Notes: generated from the sequence alone by a model not told the origin. A stretch of DNA of 15,035 nt from Pseudomonadota bacterium (GCA_029777935.1 JAKORH010000027.1:1-15035); one strand, 5' to 3'; positions 1-6,040 are shown, numbered from the stretch's first letter. Translations and numbers: made by a program.

Positions 1-1062
1 GATCCCGGTGCCGCGGCTCTTGCTCATCTTCTCGCCGCTGACCGTGATGAAGCCGTGCACGTACACGTTGTCGGGCACCTTGCGGCCGGAGAACTTCAGC
101 ATCGCCGGCCAGAACAGCGTGTGGAAGTACACGATGTCCTTGCCGATGAAGTGCACCTGCTCCACGTCGGGCGAGGAGACGAGCTCGTCGTAGCTGCGCG
201 CTTCGCCGCGCGCCCTGGCCTTGCCGCTGTCGAAGTATGCCTTCAGCGACGCCAGATACCCGATCGGCGCGTCCAGCCACACGTAGAAGAACTTGTCCTT
301 CGTGTCCGGGATCGGGATGCCGAAGTAGGGCGCATCGCGCGAGATGTCCCAGTCCGCCAGTCCCTTGCCTCCGGCGCCGATCCACTCCTGCGTCTTGGCA
401 TACACCTCGGGCTGCAGGTGCGGCTCCCCGCGGCGGTTCTTGCCGGCGGTCCATGCGCGCAGGAAGTCGACGCAGCGCGCGTCCGACAGCCGGAAGAAGT
501 AGTGCTCGGAGGCGCGAAGTTCGGGCTTCGCGCCCGTCAGCACCGAGTACGGATCCTTCAGGTCGGTCGGCAGGTAGGTCGCGCCGCACACCTCGCAGTT
601 GTCGCCGTACTGATCCTGCGCGCCGCACCTGGGACACGTGCCCTTGATGTAGCGGTCGGCCAGGAACATGCCCTTGACCGGATCGTAGAACTGCTCGATG
701 GTACGGATGTCGATCAGCTCGTTGGCGCGCAGGCTGCGGTAGATCGACTGCGAGAGCTCGACGTTCTCCTTCGAGTCGGTCGTGTGCCAGTGGTCGAAGC
801 CGATGTGGAAGCCGTCCAGGTACTGCCGGCGCGCGGCCATCATTTCGGCGATGAACTGCTGCGGCGTCTTGCCCGCCTTCTCGGCCGCGATCATGATCGC
901 CGCGCCGTGCGCGTCCTCCGCGCAGACGAAGTGCACCGCGTGCCCGCGCAGCCGCTGGTAGCGCACCCAGATATCGGCCTGAACGTACTCCATGATGTGG
1001 CCGATGTGCGGCTTGCCGTTGGCGTACGGCAGCGCGGTCGTGACGAAGAGCTGGCGCTGCAT
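1..1062 (-). CDS. metG: Methionyl-tRNA synthetase, N-terminal 354 residues (3' end outside window)
   Basis: Charges tRNA-Met with methionine in the cytoplasm, using ATP. The minus-strand frame from the ATG at 1062 is open to the window edge. It begins [20 protein letters not shown], with the class I HIGH signature as PHIGH at residues 18-22. The zinc knuckle is CPRC...CEVC with cysteines 143, 146, 156 and 159, as in the zinc-binding MetRS type. The second class I signature, KMSKS, is intact at residues 345-349, just before the edge. The anticodon-binding and C-terminal domains lie beyond position 1. The start is fixed by family alignment, because only a weak purine run and the 7-bp repeat block lie upstream. 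It is divergent from apbC, a common pairing in proteobacteria. Confidence 0.97.
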   Translation of the reverse strand, partial: MQRQLFVTTALPYANGKPHIGHIMEYVQADIWVRYQRLRGHAVHFVCAEDAHGAAIMIAAEKAGKTPQQFIAEMMAARRQYLDGFHIGFDHWHTTDSKENVELSQSIYRSLRANELIDIRTIEQFYDPVKGMFLADRYIKGTCPRCGAQDQYGDNCEVCGATYLPTDLKDPYSVLTGAKPELRASEHYFFRLSDARCVDFLRAWTAGKNRRGEPHLQPEVYAKTQEWIGAGGKGLADWDISRDAPYFGIPIPDTKDKFFYVWLDAPIGYLASLKAYFDSGKARARGEARSYDELVSSPDVEQVHFIGKDIVYFHTLFWPAMLKFSGRKVPDNVYVHGFITVSGEKMSKSRGTGI

Positions 1063-1064
1063 CT

Positions 1065-1094
1065 CGGATTGCGGATCGCAGATTGAGGATTGCG
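1065..1094. repeat. 7-bp tandem repeat block upstream of metG
   Basis: About four degenerate copies of a CGGATTG heptamer lie 3 bp upstream of the metG start codon. The block is inverted relative to the block at 1182-1211, with about 25 of 30 positions matching when counted by hand. It occupies the place where the metG ribosome binding site should be. Confidence 0.6.
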
Positions 1095-1181
1095 CTTCGC
1101 GTCGGTGATGCACCTCACCGAGCGCGCAATGCCCGGCATCTTAGCAAGGGGATCGCCGCGAGCCGGTGGCTTAGACTTGCG

Positions 1182-1211
1182 CGCAATCCGCCATCCTCAA
1201 TCCGCAATCCG
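1182..1211. repeat. 7-bp tandem repeat block upstream of apbC (inverted copy)
   Basis: Read on the minus strand this is CGGATTG, CGGATTG, AGGATGG, CGGATTG followed by CG, the inverted partner of the block at 1065-1094. It ends 6 bp before the apbC start codon, and no Shine-Dalgarno sequence is visible in the remaining bases. Pairing of the two blocks would form a long stem only in a transcript that crosses the whole spacer. Confidence 0.6.
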
Positions 1212-1217
1212 CCAAAC

Positions 1218-2300
1218 ATGCTCACCGTCGACCGCGTCAACGAAGTCCTGAAGACCATCATCGATCCGAACACGGGCAAGGACCTGCTGGCCACCAAGTC
1301 GGCGCGCAACGTGCGCGTCGACGGCGGCGCGGTCGGCCTCGACGTTGAGTTGGGCTACCCGGCCGCGAGCCAGATCGAGCCGCTGCGCGCGCGCATCGTC
1401 GACGCGCTGCGCGCCGCCGGCGCCGACAGCGTGACCGCCAACGTCACGATGAAGATCGTCGCGCACACCGTGCAGCGCGGGCTGAAGGTGATGCCGAACG
1501 TGAAGAACATCATCGCGGTCGCCTCCGGCAAGGGCGGCGTCGGCAAGAGCACGGTCGCGGTCAACCTCGCGCTCGCGCTTGCCGCCGAGGGCGCCAAGGT
1601 CGGGATGCTCGACGCCGACATCTACGGCCCGAGCCAGCCGACCATGCTCGGCGTCGGCGGCCAGCCGTCGTCCACCGACGGCAACACGATGGAGCCGATG
1701 GAGAACTACGGCGTGCAGGTCATGTCGATCGGCTTCCTGGTCGACGCCGACCAGCCGATGATCTGGCGCGGCCCGATGGTCACGCAGGCGCTGCAGCAGC
1801 TTCTGATGCAGACCAACTGGAAGAGCATCGACTACCTCGTCGTCGACATGCCGCCCGGCACCGGCGACATCCAGCTCACGCTCGCGCAGCAGGTGCCGGT
1901 GACCGGCGCGGTGATCGTCACGACGCCGCAGGACATCGCGCTGATCGACGCCAAGAAGGGCCTGAAGATGTTCGAGAAGGTCGGCGTGCCGATCCTCGGC
2001 ATCGTCGAGAACATGGCGATCCACGTGTGCAGCAAGTGCGGCCACGCCGAGCACATCTTCGGCGAGGGCGGCGCGGCGAAGATGGCCGGGGAGTACGGGG
2101 TCGACGTGATCGGCCAGTTGCCGCTCGACATCCGCATCCGCGAGCAGGCCGACTCCGGCTGCCCGACTGTCGTGGCCGCGCCCGACAGCGACATCGCGCA
2201 GGCCTACAAGGCGATCGCGCGCAAGGTGGCGGTGAAGATCGCCGAGAAGTCGAAGGACATGTCGCTGAAGATCCCGACGATCAAGGTGCAGCACACGTAG
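1218..2300 (+). CDS. apbC: Iron-sulfur cluster carrier protein ApbC/Mrp (P-loop ATPase)
   Basis: A cytoplasmic Mrp/NBP35-family ATPase of 360 residues, the usual length, that binds and transfers Fe-S clusters to apoproteins. Residues 1 to about 85 form the MIP18/FSCA (DUF59) domain. The deviant Walker A motif GKGGVGKST is at 104-112, the Walker B region VVDMPPGTGD at 208-217, and the cluster-binding CxxC is C271/C274. The frame is open 45 codons further upstream, but the family begins at this ATG (MLTVDRVNEVLKTIIDP), so it was chosen even though the heptamer repeat precedes it in place of a clear ribosome binding site. A strong hairpin follows the stop directly. A diverged copy of its last ~60 bp lies about 364 bp downstream. 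Confidence 0.97.
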   Translation: MLTVDRVNEVLKTIIDPNTGKDLLATKSARNVRVDGGAVGLDVELGYPAASQIEPLRARIVDALRAAGADSVTANVTMKIVAHTVQRGLKVMPNVKNIIAVASGKGGVGKSTVAVNLALALAAEGAKVGMLDADIYGPSQPTMLGVGGQPSSTDGNTMEPMENYGVQVMSIGFLVDADQPMIWRGPMVTQALQQLLMQTNWKSIDYLVVDMPPGTGDIQLTLAQQVPVTGAVIVTTPQDIALIDAKKGLKMFEKVGVPILGIVENMAIHVCSKCGHAEHIFGEGGAAKMAGEYGVDVIGQLPLDIRIREQADSGCPTVVAAPDSDIAQAYKAIARKVAVKIAEKSKDMSLKIPTIKVQHT

Positions 2301-2334
2301 CGATATTCCGGACCGCGCAGCGGCCGGAATATCG
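2301..2334 (+). terminator. Hairpin directly after the apbC stop
   Basis: CGATATTCCGG at 2301-2311 pairs perfectly with CCGGAATATCG at 2324-2334. A further CCGC/GCGG stem lies inside with a one-base bulge. It starts at the first base after the TAG. There is no T-run, so classic Rho-independent termination is doubtful. It may instead protect the 3' end or be a dispersed repeat. Confidence 0.55.
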
Positions 2335-2335
2335 C

Positions 2336-2376
2336 GGCGCGTTCGACCCGACGGCGGAGCCGCGGGTCAACGCGCC
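2336..2376 (+). repeat. Second large hairpin (inverted repeat)
   Basis: GGCGCGTT at 2336-2343 pairs with AACGCGCC at 2369-2376. After a one-base bulge, GACCCG pairs with CGGGTC, and a small CGGC/GCCG stem caps the top. It follows the first hairpin after one base. The two together look like a compound terminator or the edge of an inserted element. Confidence 0.5.
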
Positions 2377-2496
2377 GCCGCCACTGGCAATTTCCGAGGT
2401 GGTTGCGTCGTCGAGTCAAACGGCGACTTGACAGCAGCCGGTCGAGTGCGCCGCCTCACTTTGGGGCTTGGCCGCAAGTACGAGAGTCGGGAACCT

Positions 2497-2534
2497 GTAG
2501 CTCTTGACGCTACATTCGTAGCCATGAGAGCTAC
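2497..2534 (+). promoter_or_regulatory. Tandem palindromic operator overlapping a start codon
   Basis: Two exact copies of GTAGC-N7-GCTAC lie at 2497-2513 and 2518-2534. They are separated by ATTC, so their centres are 21 bp apart, two helical turns. A -35-like TTGACG (2504-2509) overlaps the first site and the candidate ATG at 2524 lies in the second. This arrangement is typical of operators bound by dimeric autoregulators such as type II antitoxins. The regulator identity is inference. Confidence 0.5.
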
Positions 2535-2720
2535 ACTTGCCCTCACGAAGCCGTCGGCGTCGAAATTGCCGTTCTCGGTCGCGCGCAAGGTGGCAGTCAA
2601 GATCGCCGAGGAATCAAGCGGCATATCGCGAAGATCAGGCAGCAAGTGGAGCTCGTGACGATGGGCGCGAAGCTGTTGAAGGCGTGCCCGAAGTGCGCCG
2701 TCCCGTTGACTGCGGGCTAA
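2524..2720 (+). pseudogene. Broken small gene with an apbC-like segment and a CPKC tail
   Basis: The ATG at 2524, inside the operator, opens a 44-codon frame starting MRATLALTKPSASKLPF. Residues 19-31 (ARKVAVKIAEESS) match the ApbC C-terminus (ARKVAVKIAEKSK), and the DNA at 2579-2616 matches 2215-2252 at 33 of 38 positions. Several differences are synonymous in the ApbC frame. Similarity continues to about 2636, but one base is missing near 2629. Restoring it joins the frame to a tail, KIRQQVELVTMGAKLLKACP then KCAVPLTAG, whose TAA at 2718-2720 lies in the left box of the attC-like site. The restored product would be about 65 residues with a CPKC motif. Placing the stop in the attC end is usual for cassette genes. 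Function is unknown; it could be a decayed antitoxin-like gene, or the open frame 2508-2720 could be used with a non-standard start. Confidence 0.35.
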
Positions 2721-2795
2721 CGTCAATGGCGCCCCGCCCGTTCAAGCGGCGCGCAGCGCCGCTTGAACGGGTCGCCGTTGACCAACGAGTTAGCC
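2715..2795. other. attC-like integron recombination site (59-base element)
   Basis: The outer boxes GGCTAAC (2715-2721) and GTTAGCC (2789-2795) are exact complements and fit the RYYYAAC / GTTRRRY consensus. Inside them GTCAATGGCG pairs with CGCCGTTGAC (one mismatch as G-T), and a perfect 15-bp central stem runs CCCGTTCAAGCGGCG / CGCCGCTTGAACGGG around a 5-base loop. The central arms contain GTTCAAGC and GCTTGAAC, the usual inner-box sequences of many attC sites. The spacing between outer boxes and these inner sequences is about 20 bp, longer than the classic 5-6 bp, so the site is atypical. Its near-symmetry leaves orientation open: a plus-strand gene ends in one box, and a minus-strand gene ends 57 bp from the other. 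Confidence 0.5.
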
Positions 2796-2851
2796 ACGAT
2801 TTTCACGTTCGTAATGTTTAGGCAGTCGAGGCTCGCTGAGTGCCGCAGCGC

Positions 2852-3382
2852 TCACGAATTGATCTCCCGATACACGGACCTGATGACGTCAAGAGCTTCG
2901 CGGTATAGCGAGAGTACGGGGGTTCCTTCACCTCTCATCGTTCCAAACTGGAAATCATCTGGCAAGCTCAGGCCTGCAGCCATGATGACGAGCGGGTAAT
3001 GGTGCGTGTTCTTCTTCCGGAGCTCGTACAAGCGCTCTGTGAGCGGCGTTAAACCGGCCGTCTTCACGAAATTTGGATTGCGTTCGTTCCGGACGACGCG
3101 TACGTGCCGACGCAGAACCGTCAGACCTTCACGATCTTCGTAGACGTTCCCGTCGGCATCCATGAACCGGAAGTACGCGGTGAGAGCAGACGATTCGAAG
3201 AAGCTGTATGCGGCGTTCAAAAACGCTGAGGCCAGCCACCTGAACCGACTCCTGTCGGTTTCCAGCTGAAGTGCCTCGAAAAAGAACGTGCACTCCTTAA
3301 CCTTGTCGTCCAGGTCGGCAACGGCCTCCAGGTCCCAGCGACTGAGCCAGTCCTCAAAGTCGAATGCGTCCGAGATGCTCAT
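2852..3382 (-). CDS. Hypothetical 176-residue protein with a HEPN-like Rx4H motif
   Basis: I do not recognise the family by name. The sequence looks soluble and mostly helical, with no signal peptide or membrane segment. Residues 120-130 read ELRKKNTHHYP, which gives R122-x4-H127, the motif of HEPN ribonucleases, in a plausible helix end after an aromatic-rich helix at about 45-75. HEPN assignment from this motif alone is inference. The ATG at 3382 is preferred over a GTG at 3406, because the GTG lies inside the attC-like fold. A TTAGGT box sits just upstream, as at the 5' end of integron cassettes. The gene is lower in GC than its flanks. Downstream it faces the attC-like site at 2715-2795, and upstream it follows the AlbA_2 gene on the same strand. 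Confidence 0.7.
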   Translation of the reverse strand: MSISDAFDFEDWLSRWDLEAVADLDDKVKECTFFFEALQLETDRSRFRWLASAFLNAAYSFFESSALTAYFRFMDADGNVYEDREGLTVLRRHVRVVRNERNPNFVKTAGLTPLTERLYELRKKNTHHYPLVIMAAGLSLPDDFQFGTMRGEGTPVLSLYREALDVIRSVYREINS

Positions 3383-3387
3383 GCGAG

Positions 3388-3463
3388 ACCTAATGATTGA
3401 GTTCACCCGCGGACAGAAGCGGGCGCAGACCGCTGGAGGCCGTCGGGTGCAGAGGGGTTAGAC
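3388..3463 (-). other. Possible degenerate attC site between two minus-strand genes
   Basis: Read on the minus strand, the AlbA_2 gene stop lies inside GTCTAAC (an RYYYAAC fit, 3463-3457). An inner CACCCG / CGGGTG pair follows, 7 bp and 7 bp from the outer boxes, then a weak AGCGG / CCGCT stem, and the fold ends at ATTAGGT (3394-3388). The last box deviates from GTTRRRY at its first base, which is normally essential, so this may be an inactivated attC or an unrelated weak hairpin. Its position between two co-directional genes, overlapping the stop of the first and abutting the start of the second, is what a cassette junction predicts. Confidence 0.35.
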
Positions 3464-4402
3464 GCCACCCGCAGCAGCCTTCAGTTCGTCAAATCGAGAG
3501 CGGGCTCCCTCGAAGAACGCGTTGTCGCCGTTGTATTGCTCCACGATCCAGTCCACAAACTGCTGTGTGTATCGCGGTGAGGCGAAGTTCTGCGTATAGC
3601 AGAAGTTGATCTCCTTCTGGATGGAGTACACGCGGCGGATGCAGATCACATCGTGGCTGTTGATCGCCTTCTTTCCGGCAAGTCTGAGGTTGACCTCCCG
3701 AACCACTTCCTTCTGCCTGTACGGATGAGTCTTGTCGAGGGGCACAGCGTAGTAGGCGGGTGCGCTTGGATCACGGGTCAACTGCATAGGTAGCGACCCC
3801 GAGGGGCCGGTCGGTGCCCCTTCGGGCGGCAAGACCGCGAACCTTGACCCAGTTGGAGCTTCGACGACCTTCGCGATGCCATCAAGCCACGACCGACGGA
3901 TCAATTCCAGCTCGCGCTCCAGGAAGCCGCGAAGGTCATCGGACGTACCGGGCTCACTCTTGGCCCCGTGCCGGAAGTAGACCGTGCCCAGAGCGAAGGC
4001 TGTCTTCTTCTTGCCGTCGGGGAGCTCGGTCTCGCCCACGCGGGTGAAGACTATGGGCACGTGAACAGCGGCAACACGGACCGCGCACACTTCGTTGCCC
4101 GACTTCTCGCACTCGATCAGTTCGACGCCGGCTAAGTGATGGCCCGTGTACTTGTGGAAGCGATGGCCTAGATCGGCCGGATCGACGGCGAGTAGCCCAG
4201 TTACTTCGGCGCCTGAAGGAGACCCGTCGTCATTGAGGCCGATCAAGATGTAGCCGCCACCAGAGTTGGCAAACGCGGCAATGTCCTTGATGAGCTCCAA
4301 CCAGTCCCGCAGGGCAGCCGCATCAAAAGTCGACTTGAAGTCGACATCGTCGGTCTCGCTCGTTCGCGCGAGTGCTTGGGACAGCGCTTCGTCTTGCAGC
4401 AT
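3458..4402 (-). CDS. AlbA_2/Schlafen-domain protein
   Basis: This 314-residue protein has an N-terminal AlbA_2 (divergent AAA-4, Schlafen-core) domain at about 14-165. Hallmarks are ETDDVDFK (16-23), the glycine-rich IAAFANSGGGYILIGLNDDG (41-60) and VYFRHGAKSEPGTSDDL (141-157). E16 and D21 lie with the spacing of the first two acidic catalytic residues of Schlafen nucleases; equivalence is inferred. The C-terminal part (about 215-295) is unrecognised, with a YAVPLDKTHPYRQKEVVREV segment. AlbA_2 proteins bind nucleic acid and occur as regulators and as components of antiviral systems. The stop lies in a possible attC box, no strong ribosome binding site is seen, and base composition is lower in GC than the housekeeping genes, consistent with acquisition. 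Confidence 0.85.
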   Translation of the reverse strand: MLQDEALSQALARTSETDDVDFKSTFDAAALRDWLELIKDIAAFANSGGGYILIGLNDDGSPSGAEVTGLLAVDPADLGHRFHKYTGHHLAGVELIECEKSGNEVCAVRVAAVHVPIVFTRVGETELPDGKKKTAFALGTVYFRHGAKSEPGTSDDLRGFLERELELIRRSWLDGIAKVVEAPTGSRFAVLPPEGAPTGPSGSLPMQLTRDPSAPAYYAVPLDKTHPYRQKEVVREVNLRLAGKKAINSHDVICIRRVYSIQKEINFCYTQNFASPRYTQQFVDWIVEQYNGDNAFFEGARSRFDELKAAAGGV

Positions 4403-4530
4403 GCTCGATTGTGGTGCCTACATAATCTCGGGCGCTCGTGTCCGTATAGCAAGCTCCCGCCGTGCGCCCTATCCCGGCGGATCCATCGGCTGACGGCGGC
4501 TCGCACCGCGGTTTCCCGGCTGCTACTGCG

Positions 4531-4536
4531 ATTATA
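4531..4536 (-). promoter_or_regulatory. Possible -10 box for the AlbA_2 gene
   Basis: A perfect TATAAT lies on the minus strand in a locally AT-rich patch about 130 bp upstream of the AlbA_2 start. No good -35 sequence is visible at the right distance, so it is a weak candidate. Confidence 0.2.
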
Positions 4537-4762
4537 TTCAGTATTCATCCGCGCCCTATCGCGGACCCCGCCTCGCCGCCTGGCCAGGCGCTGCTCGAAG
4601 CAATGGGCCGCGAGTTTCGTACGCGCCATCCGAGCATACGAACCGAGCAGCAGTACATGCCGAGCCGCCGACTCAACGGCGGAGTCAGGGGCGTTGCCGC
4701 TGTGCGCGACCCAGTTCGCCGCCACGCGAGGACTCCGCCCCGCCAATGAGTCATCCGCCGCT

Positions 4763-4776
4763 CTGATCGCGATCAG
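4763..4776. promoter_or_regulatory. 14-bp perfect palindrome upstream of the LysM gene
   Basis: CTGATCGCGATCAG is a perfect palindrome 59 bp before the LysM start. A -10-like CACAAT with a preceding TGG lies at 4798-4803. It could be a binding site for a dimeric regulator, but the only evidence is symmetry and position. Confidence 0.25.
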
Positions 4777-4835
4777 GTTCCGTGGTGGCGGCGCTGGCAC
4801 AATGCGCGGCGGTTTCCTGAGGAAAGGGCTGACCG

Positions 4836-5063
4836 ATGAATGCAGAGCAGGGCACGGGCTCGTCCGGCGCGCCGCCGAGCGGGGGCGGGGGCGAATGGGA
4901 CGCGACGCAGTATCACGTCGTGGTCAAGGGCGACACGCTGTCGAAGATCGCCGAGAAGTACTACGGCGATCCTTCGTTGTACCCGAAGATCTTCGAGGCC
5001 AACCGCGACATTCTGAAGAACCCGGACCTGATCCGGGTGGGTCAGAAGCTTCGCATTCCGTAA
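4836..5063 (+). CDS. Small LysM-domain protein
   Basis: This 75-residue protein has a glycine/serine-rich N-terminal linker (1-22) and one LysM domain (26-75) with the hallmarks YHVVVKGDTLSKIAEKYYGD and NPDLIRVGQKLRIP. LysM folds bind N-acetylglucosamine polymers such as peptidoglycan. It resembles the C-terminal half of Kbp/YgaU proteins but lacks the BON domain. No signal peptide is visible, so its location is uncertain. A GAGGAAAGGG ribosome binding site (4819-4828) supports the ATG at 4836. The next gene begins 25 bp after the stop on the same strand, so they are probably co-transcribed. Confidence 0.92.
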   Translation: MNAEQGTGSSGAPPSGGGGEWDATQYHVVVKGDTLSKIAEKYYGDPSLYPKIFEANRDILKNPDLIRVGQKLRIP

Positions 5064-5088
5064 TCCATCGACAAAAGAAGGGGAGAAC

Positions 5089-5682
5089 ATGTCTGGACAT
5101 TTCCTGAAGGCCGCAGCAGCGCTCGTGTTCGCGCTGGTGCTCGCCGGATGCAGCAACAAGGCGCCCGCCGAGGCGGCGCTGAAGGTGGCCGACGAGGCTG
5201 TCGCGCAAGCCAAGAGCGCGGCGGGGAAGTTCGCGCCCGAGCAGATGCAGGGGCTCGAGGGCGCGCTCACCGCGGCGAAGGACAGCTTCGCGAAGGGCGA
5301 CTACAAGGAGGCGATCGCGCAGGCGCAGGCCTTGCCCGGCAAGGCGAAGGAAGTCGTTGCCGCCGCCGAAGCCAAGAAGGCGGAGCTGACGGCGAAGTGG
5401 AACGACCTGAGCGGAGGGTTGCCGAAGATGGTCGAGGCGATCAAGAGCCGCGTCGACATCCTGTCGCAATCGAAGAAGCTGCCTGCCAACGTGAGCGCCG
5501 ATAATTTCGCCGCCGCCAAGGGCGCGCTTGCCGAGATCACCGACGGCTGGGCCAAGGCGCAGGAAAGCTTCAAGGCCGGCGATCTGAGCGCGGCGCTGGC
5601 GAGCGCCGGCGCGCTGAAGGACAAGGCCGCCAAGGCGCTGGAACTGCTCGGCATGCAGGCACCGCCGGCGGCGAAGACCTGA
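5089..5682 (+). CDS. Alanine-rich lipoprotein of unknown function
   Basis: A 197-residue protein with a type II signal peptide and lipobox LAGC at 18-21, so C21 is the predicted lipidation site. Serine at +2 suggests outer-membrane sorting. The mature part is alanine- and lysine-rich, almost wholly helical, and contains two similar TPR-like segments at about 63-88 and 157-182, each with an A-x-x-S-F-x-x-G-D pattern. I do not recognise a named family. A strong AAGGGGAG site precedes the ATG. It follows the LysM gene by 25 bp, and a peptidoglycan-binding partner fits a periplasmic envelope role. A 12-bp GC-rich hairpin lies 31 bp after the stop. Confidence 0.9.
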   Translation: MSGHFLKAAAALVFALVLAGCSNKAPAEAALKVADEAVAQAKSAAGKFAPEQMQGLEGALTAAKDSFAKGDYKEAIAQAQALPGKAKEVVAAAEAKKAELTAKWNDLSGGLPKMVEAIKSRVDILSQSKKLPANVSADNFAAAKGALAEITDGWAKAQESFKAGDLSAALASAGALKDKAAKALELLGMQAPPAAKT

Positions 5683-5713
5683 TCGATTCGCGAATCCGCC
5701 CGCGGCAGATCGC

Positions 5714-5741
5714 CCGCAGCGCGCGCGGCCGCGCGCTGCGG
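5714..5741 (+). terminator. GC-rich hairpin after the LysM-lipoprotein pair
   Basis: CCGCAGCGCGCG at 5714-5725 pairs perfectly with CGCGCGCTGCGG at 5730-5741 around a CGGC loop. There is no T-run, so it is a hairpin of terminator position rather than a proven intrinsic terminator. Confidence 0.5.
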
Positions 5742-5829
5742 CGTGACGCTCGCCTGCGCGCTGCGACGCGCGCAGCGCCTGCTCTATCGAGCGCTCCGAA
5801 AATGGTTGACGTTCTTCGGCACTGATGTT

Positions 5830-5901
5830 TCATCCCCGCGAAAGCGGGGATCCAGTGCCGTGTATCGAAAGACGCTGGATTCCCGCTTGCGCGGGAACGA
5901 C
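5830..5901. repeat. REPIN-like element, family A, copy 1
   Basis: Two short hairpins in inverted orientation: CCCCGCGAAAGCGGGG followed by ATCCAG, then a variable centre, then CTGGAT and TCCCGCTTGCGCGGGA. The same architecture recurs at 9311-9382 and 9398-9470. Such paired palindromes (REP doublets, also like Neisseria dRS3 arms) are scattered in many proteobacteria and are thought to be moved by RAYT transposases. No RAYT gene is in the window. Confidence 0.85.
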
Positions 5902-6040
5902 ACATTCCTGCGTGGGCGTCGTCATCCAATTACTGCAACGTCAATAGAAGAAGAGCTCGAGTGCATCGAGGCAACGCTCGCTCGCCGCGCGGCCGCCGGC
6001 GATGGAGAACGGCAGCACGCCGGAGGCGAGGTGATGGCCG

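Larger units (their letters stand above)
2301..2851. other. Gene-poor spacer between apbC and the cassette-like genes
   Basis: This 551-bp stretch has no intact gene that I can support. It contains two adjacent hairpins (2301-2376), a tandem palindromic operator (2497-2534), a frameshifted small gene with an apbC-derived segment (2524-2720), and an attC-like site (2715-2795). GC content falls from here to about 4400 compared with the flanks, as judged by eye. Confidence 0.6.
4403..4835. other. 433-bp gene-free spacer upstream of the LysM gene
   Basis: No convincing gene on either strand; the frames present lack family resemblance. Visible elements are a minus-strand TATAAT at 4536-4531, a CCGCCG / CGGCGG hairpin at 4665-4682, and a perfect 14-bp palindrome CTGATCGCGATCAG at 4763-4776 about 60 bp before the LysM start. 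No integrase gene or attI-like site was found here, although this is where one would lie if the minus-strand cassettes belonged to a complete integron. Confidence 0.5.
5683..6040. other. Convergent spacer between the lipoprotein gene and pelG
   Basis: This 358-bp stretch has no gene that I can support. It contains the GC-rich hairpin at 5714-5741 and a REPIN-like element at 5830-5901. The rest is unassigned high-GC sequence. Confidence 0.6.

Noticed and set aside
1..4. GATC at the first base as a cloning-vector joint
   Set aside because: A 4-base match is expected by chance, and metG runs intact to the edge.
55..1086. Long plus-strand open frame of 343 codons
   Set aside because: Antisense shadow of metG; the composition is arginine- and valine-rich with no family features, while the minus strand encodes clear MetRS motifs.
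1197..2294. Long minus-strand open frame opposite apbC
   Set aside because: Shadow of apbC caused by high third-position GC; rich in histidine, arginine and aspartate with no domain.
2301..2376. The two hairpins as additional attC sites
   Set aside because: They lack RYYYAAC and GTTRRRY outer boxes.
4545..4754. Minus-strand frame of 69 codons in the LysM upstream spacer, considered as an integrase or transposase remnant
   Set aside because: No recognisable integrase or transposase motif and no supporting ribosome binding site.
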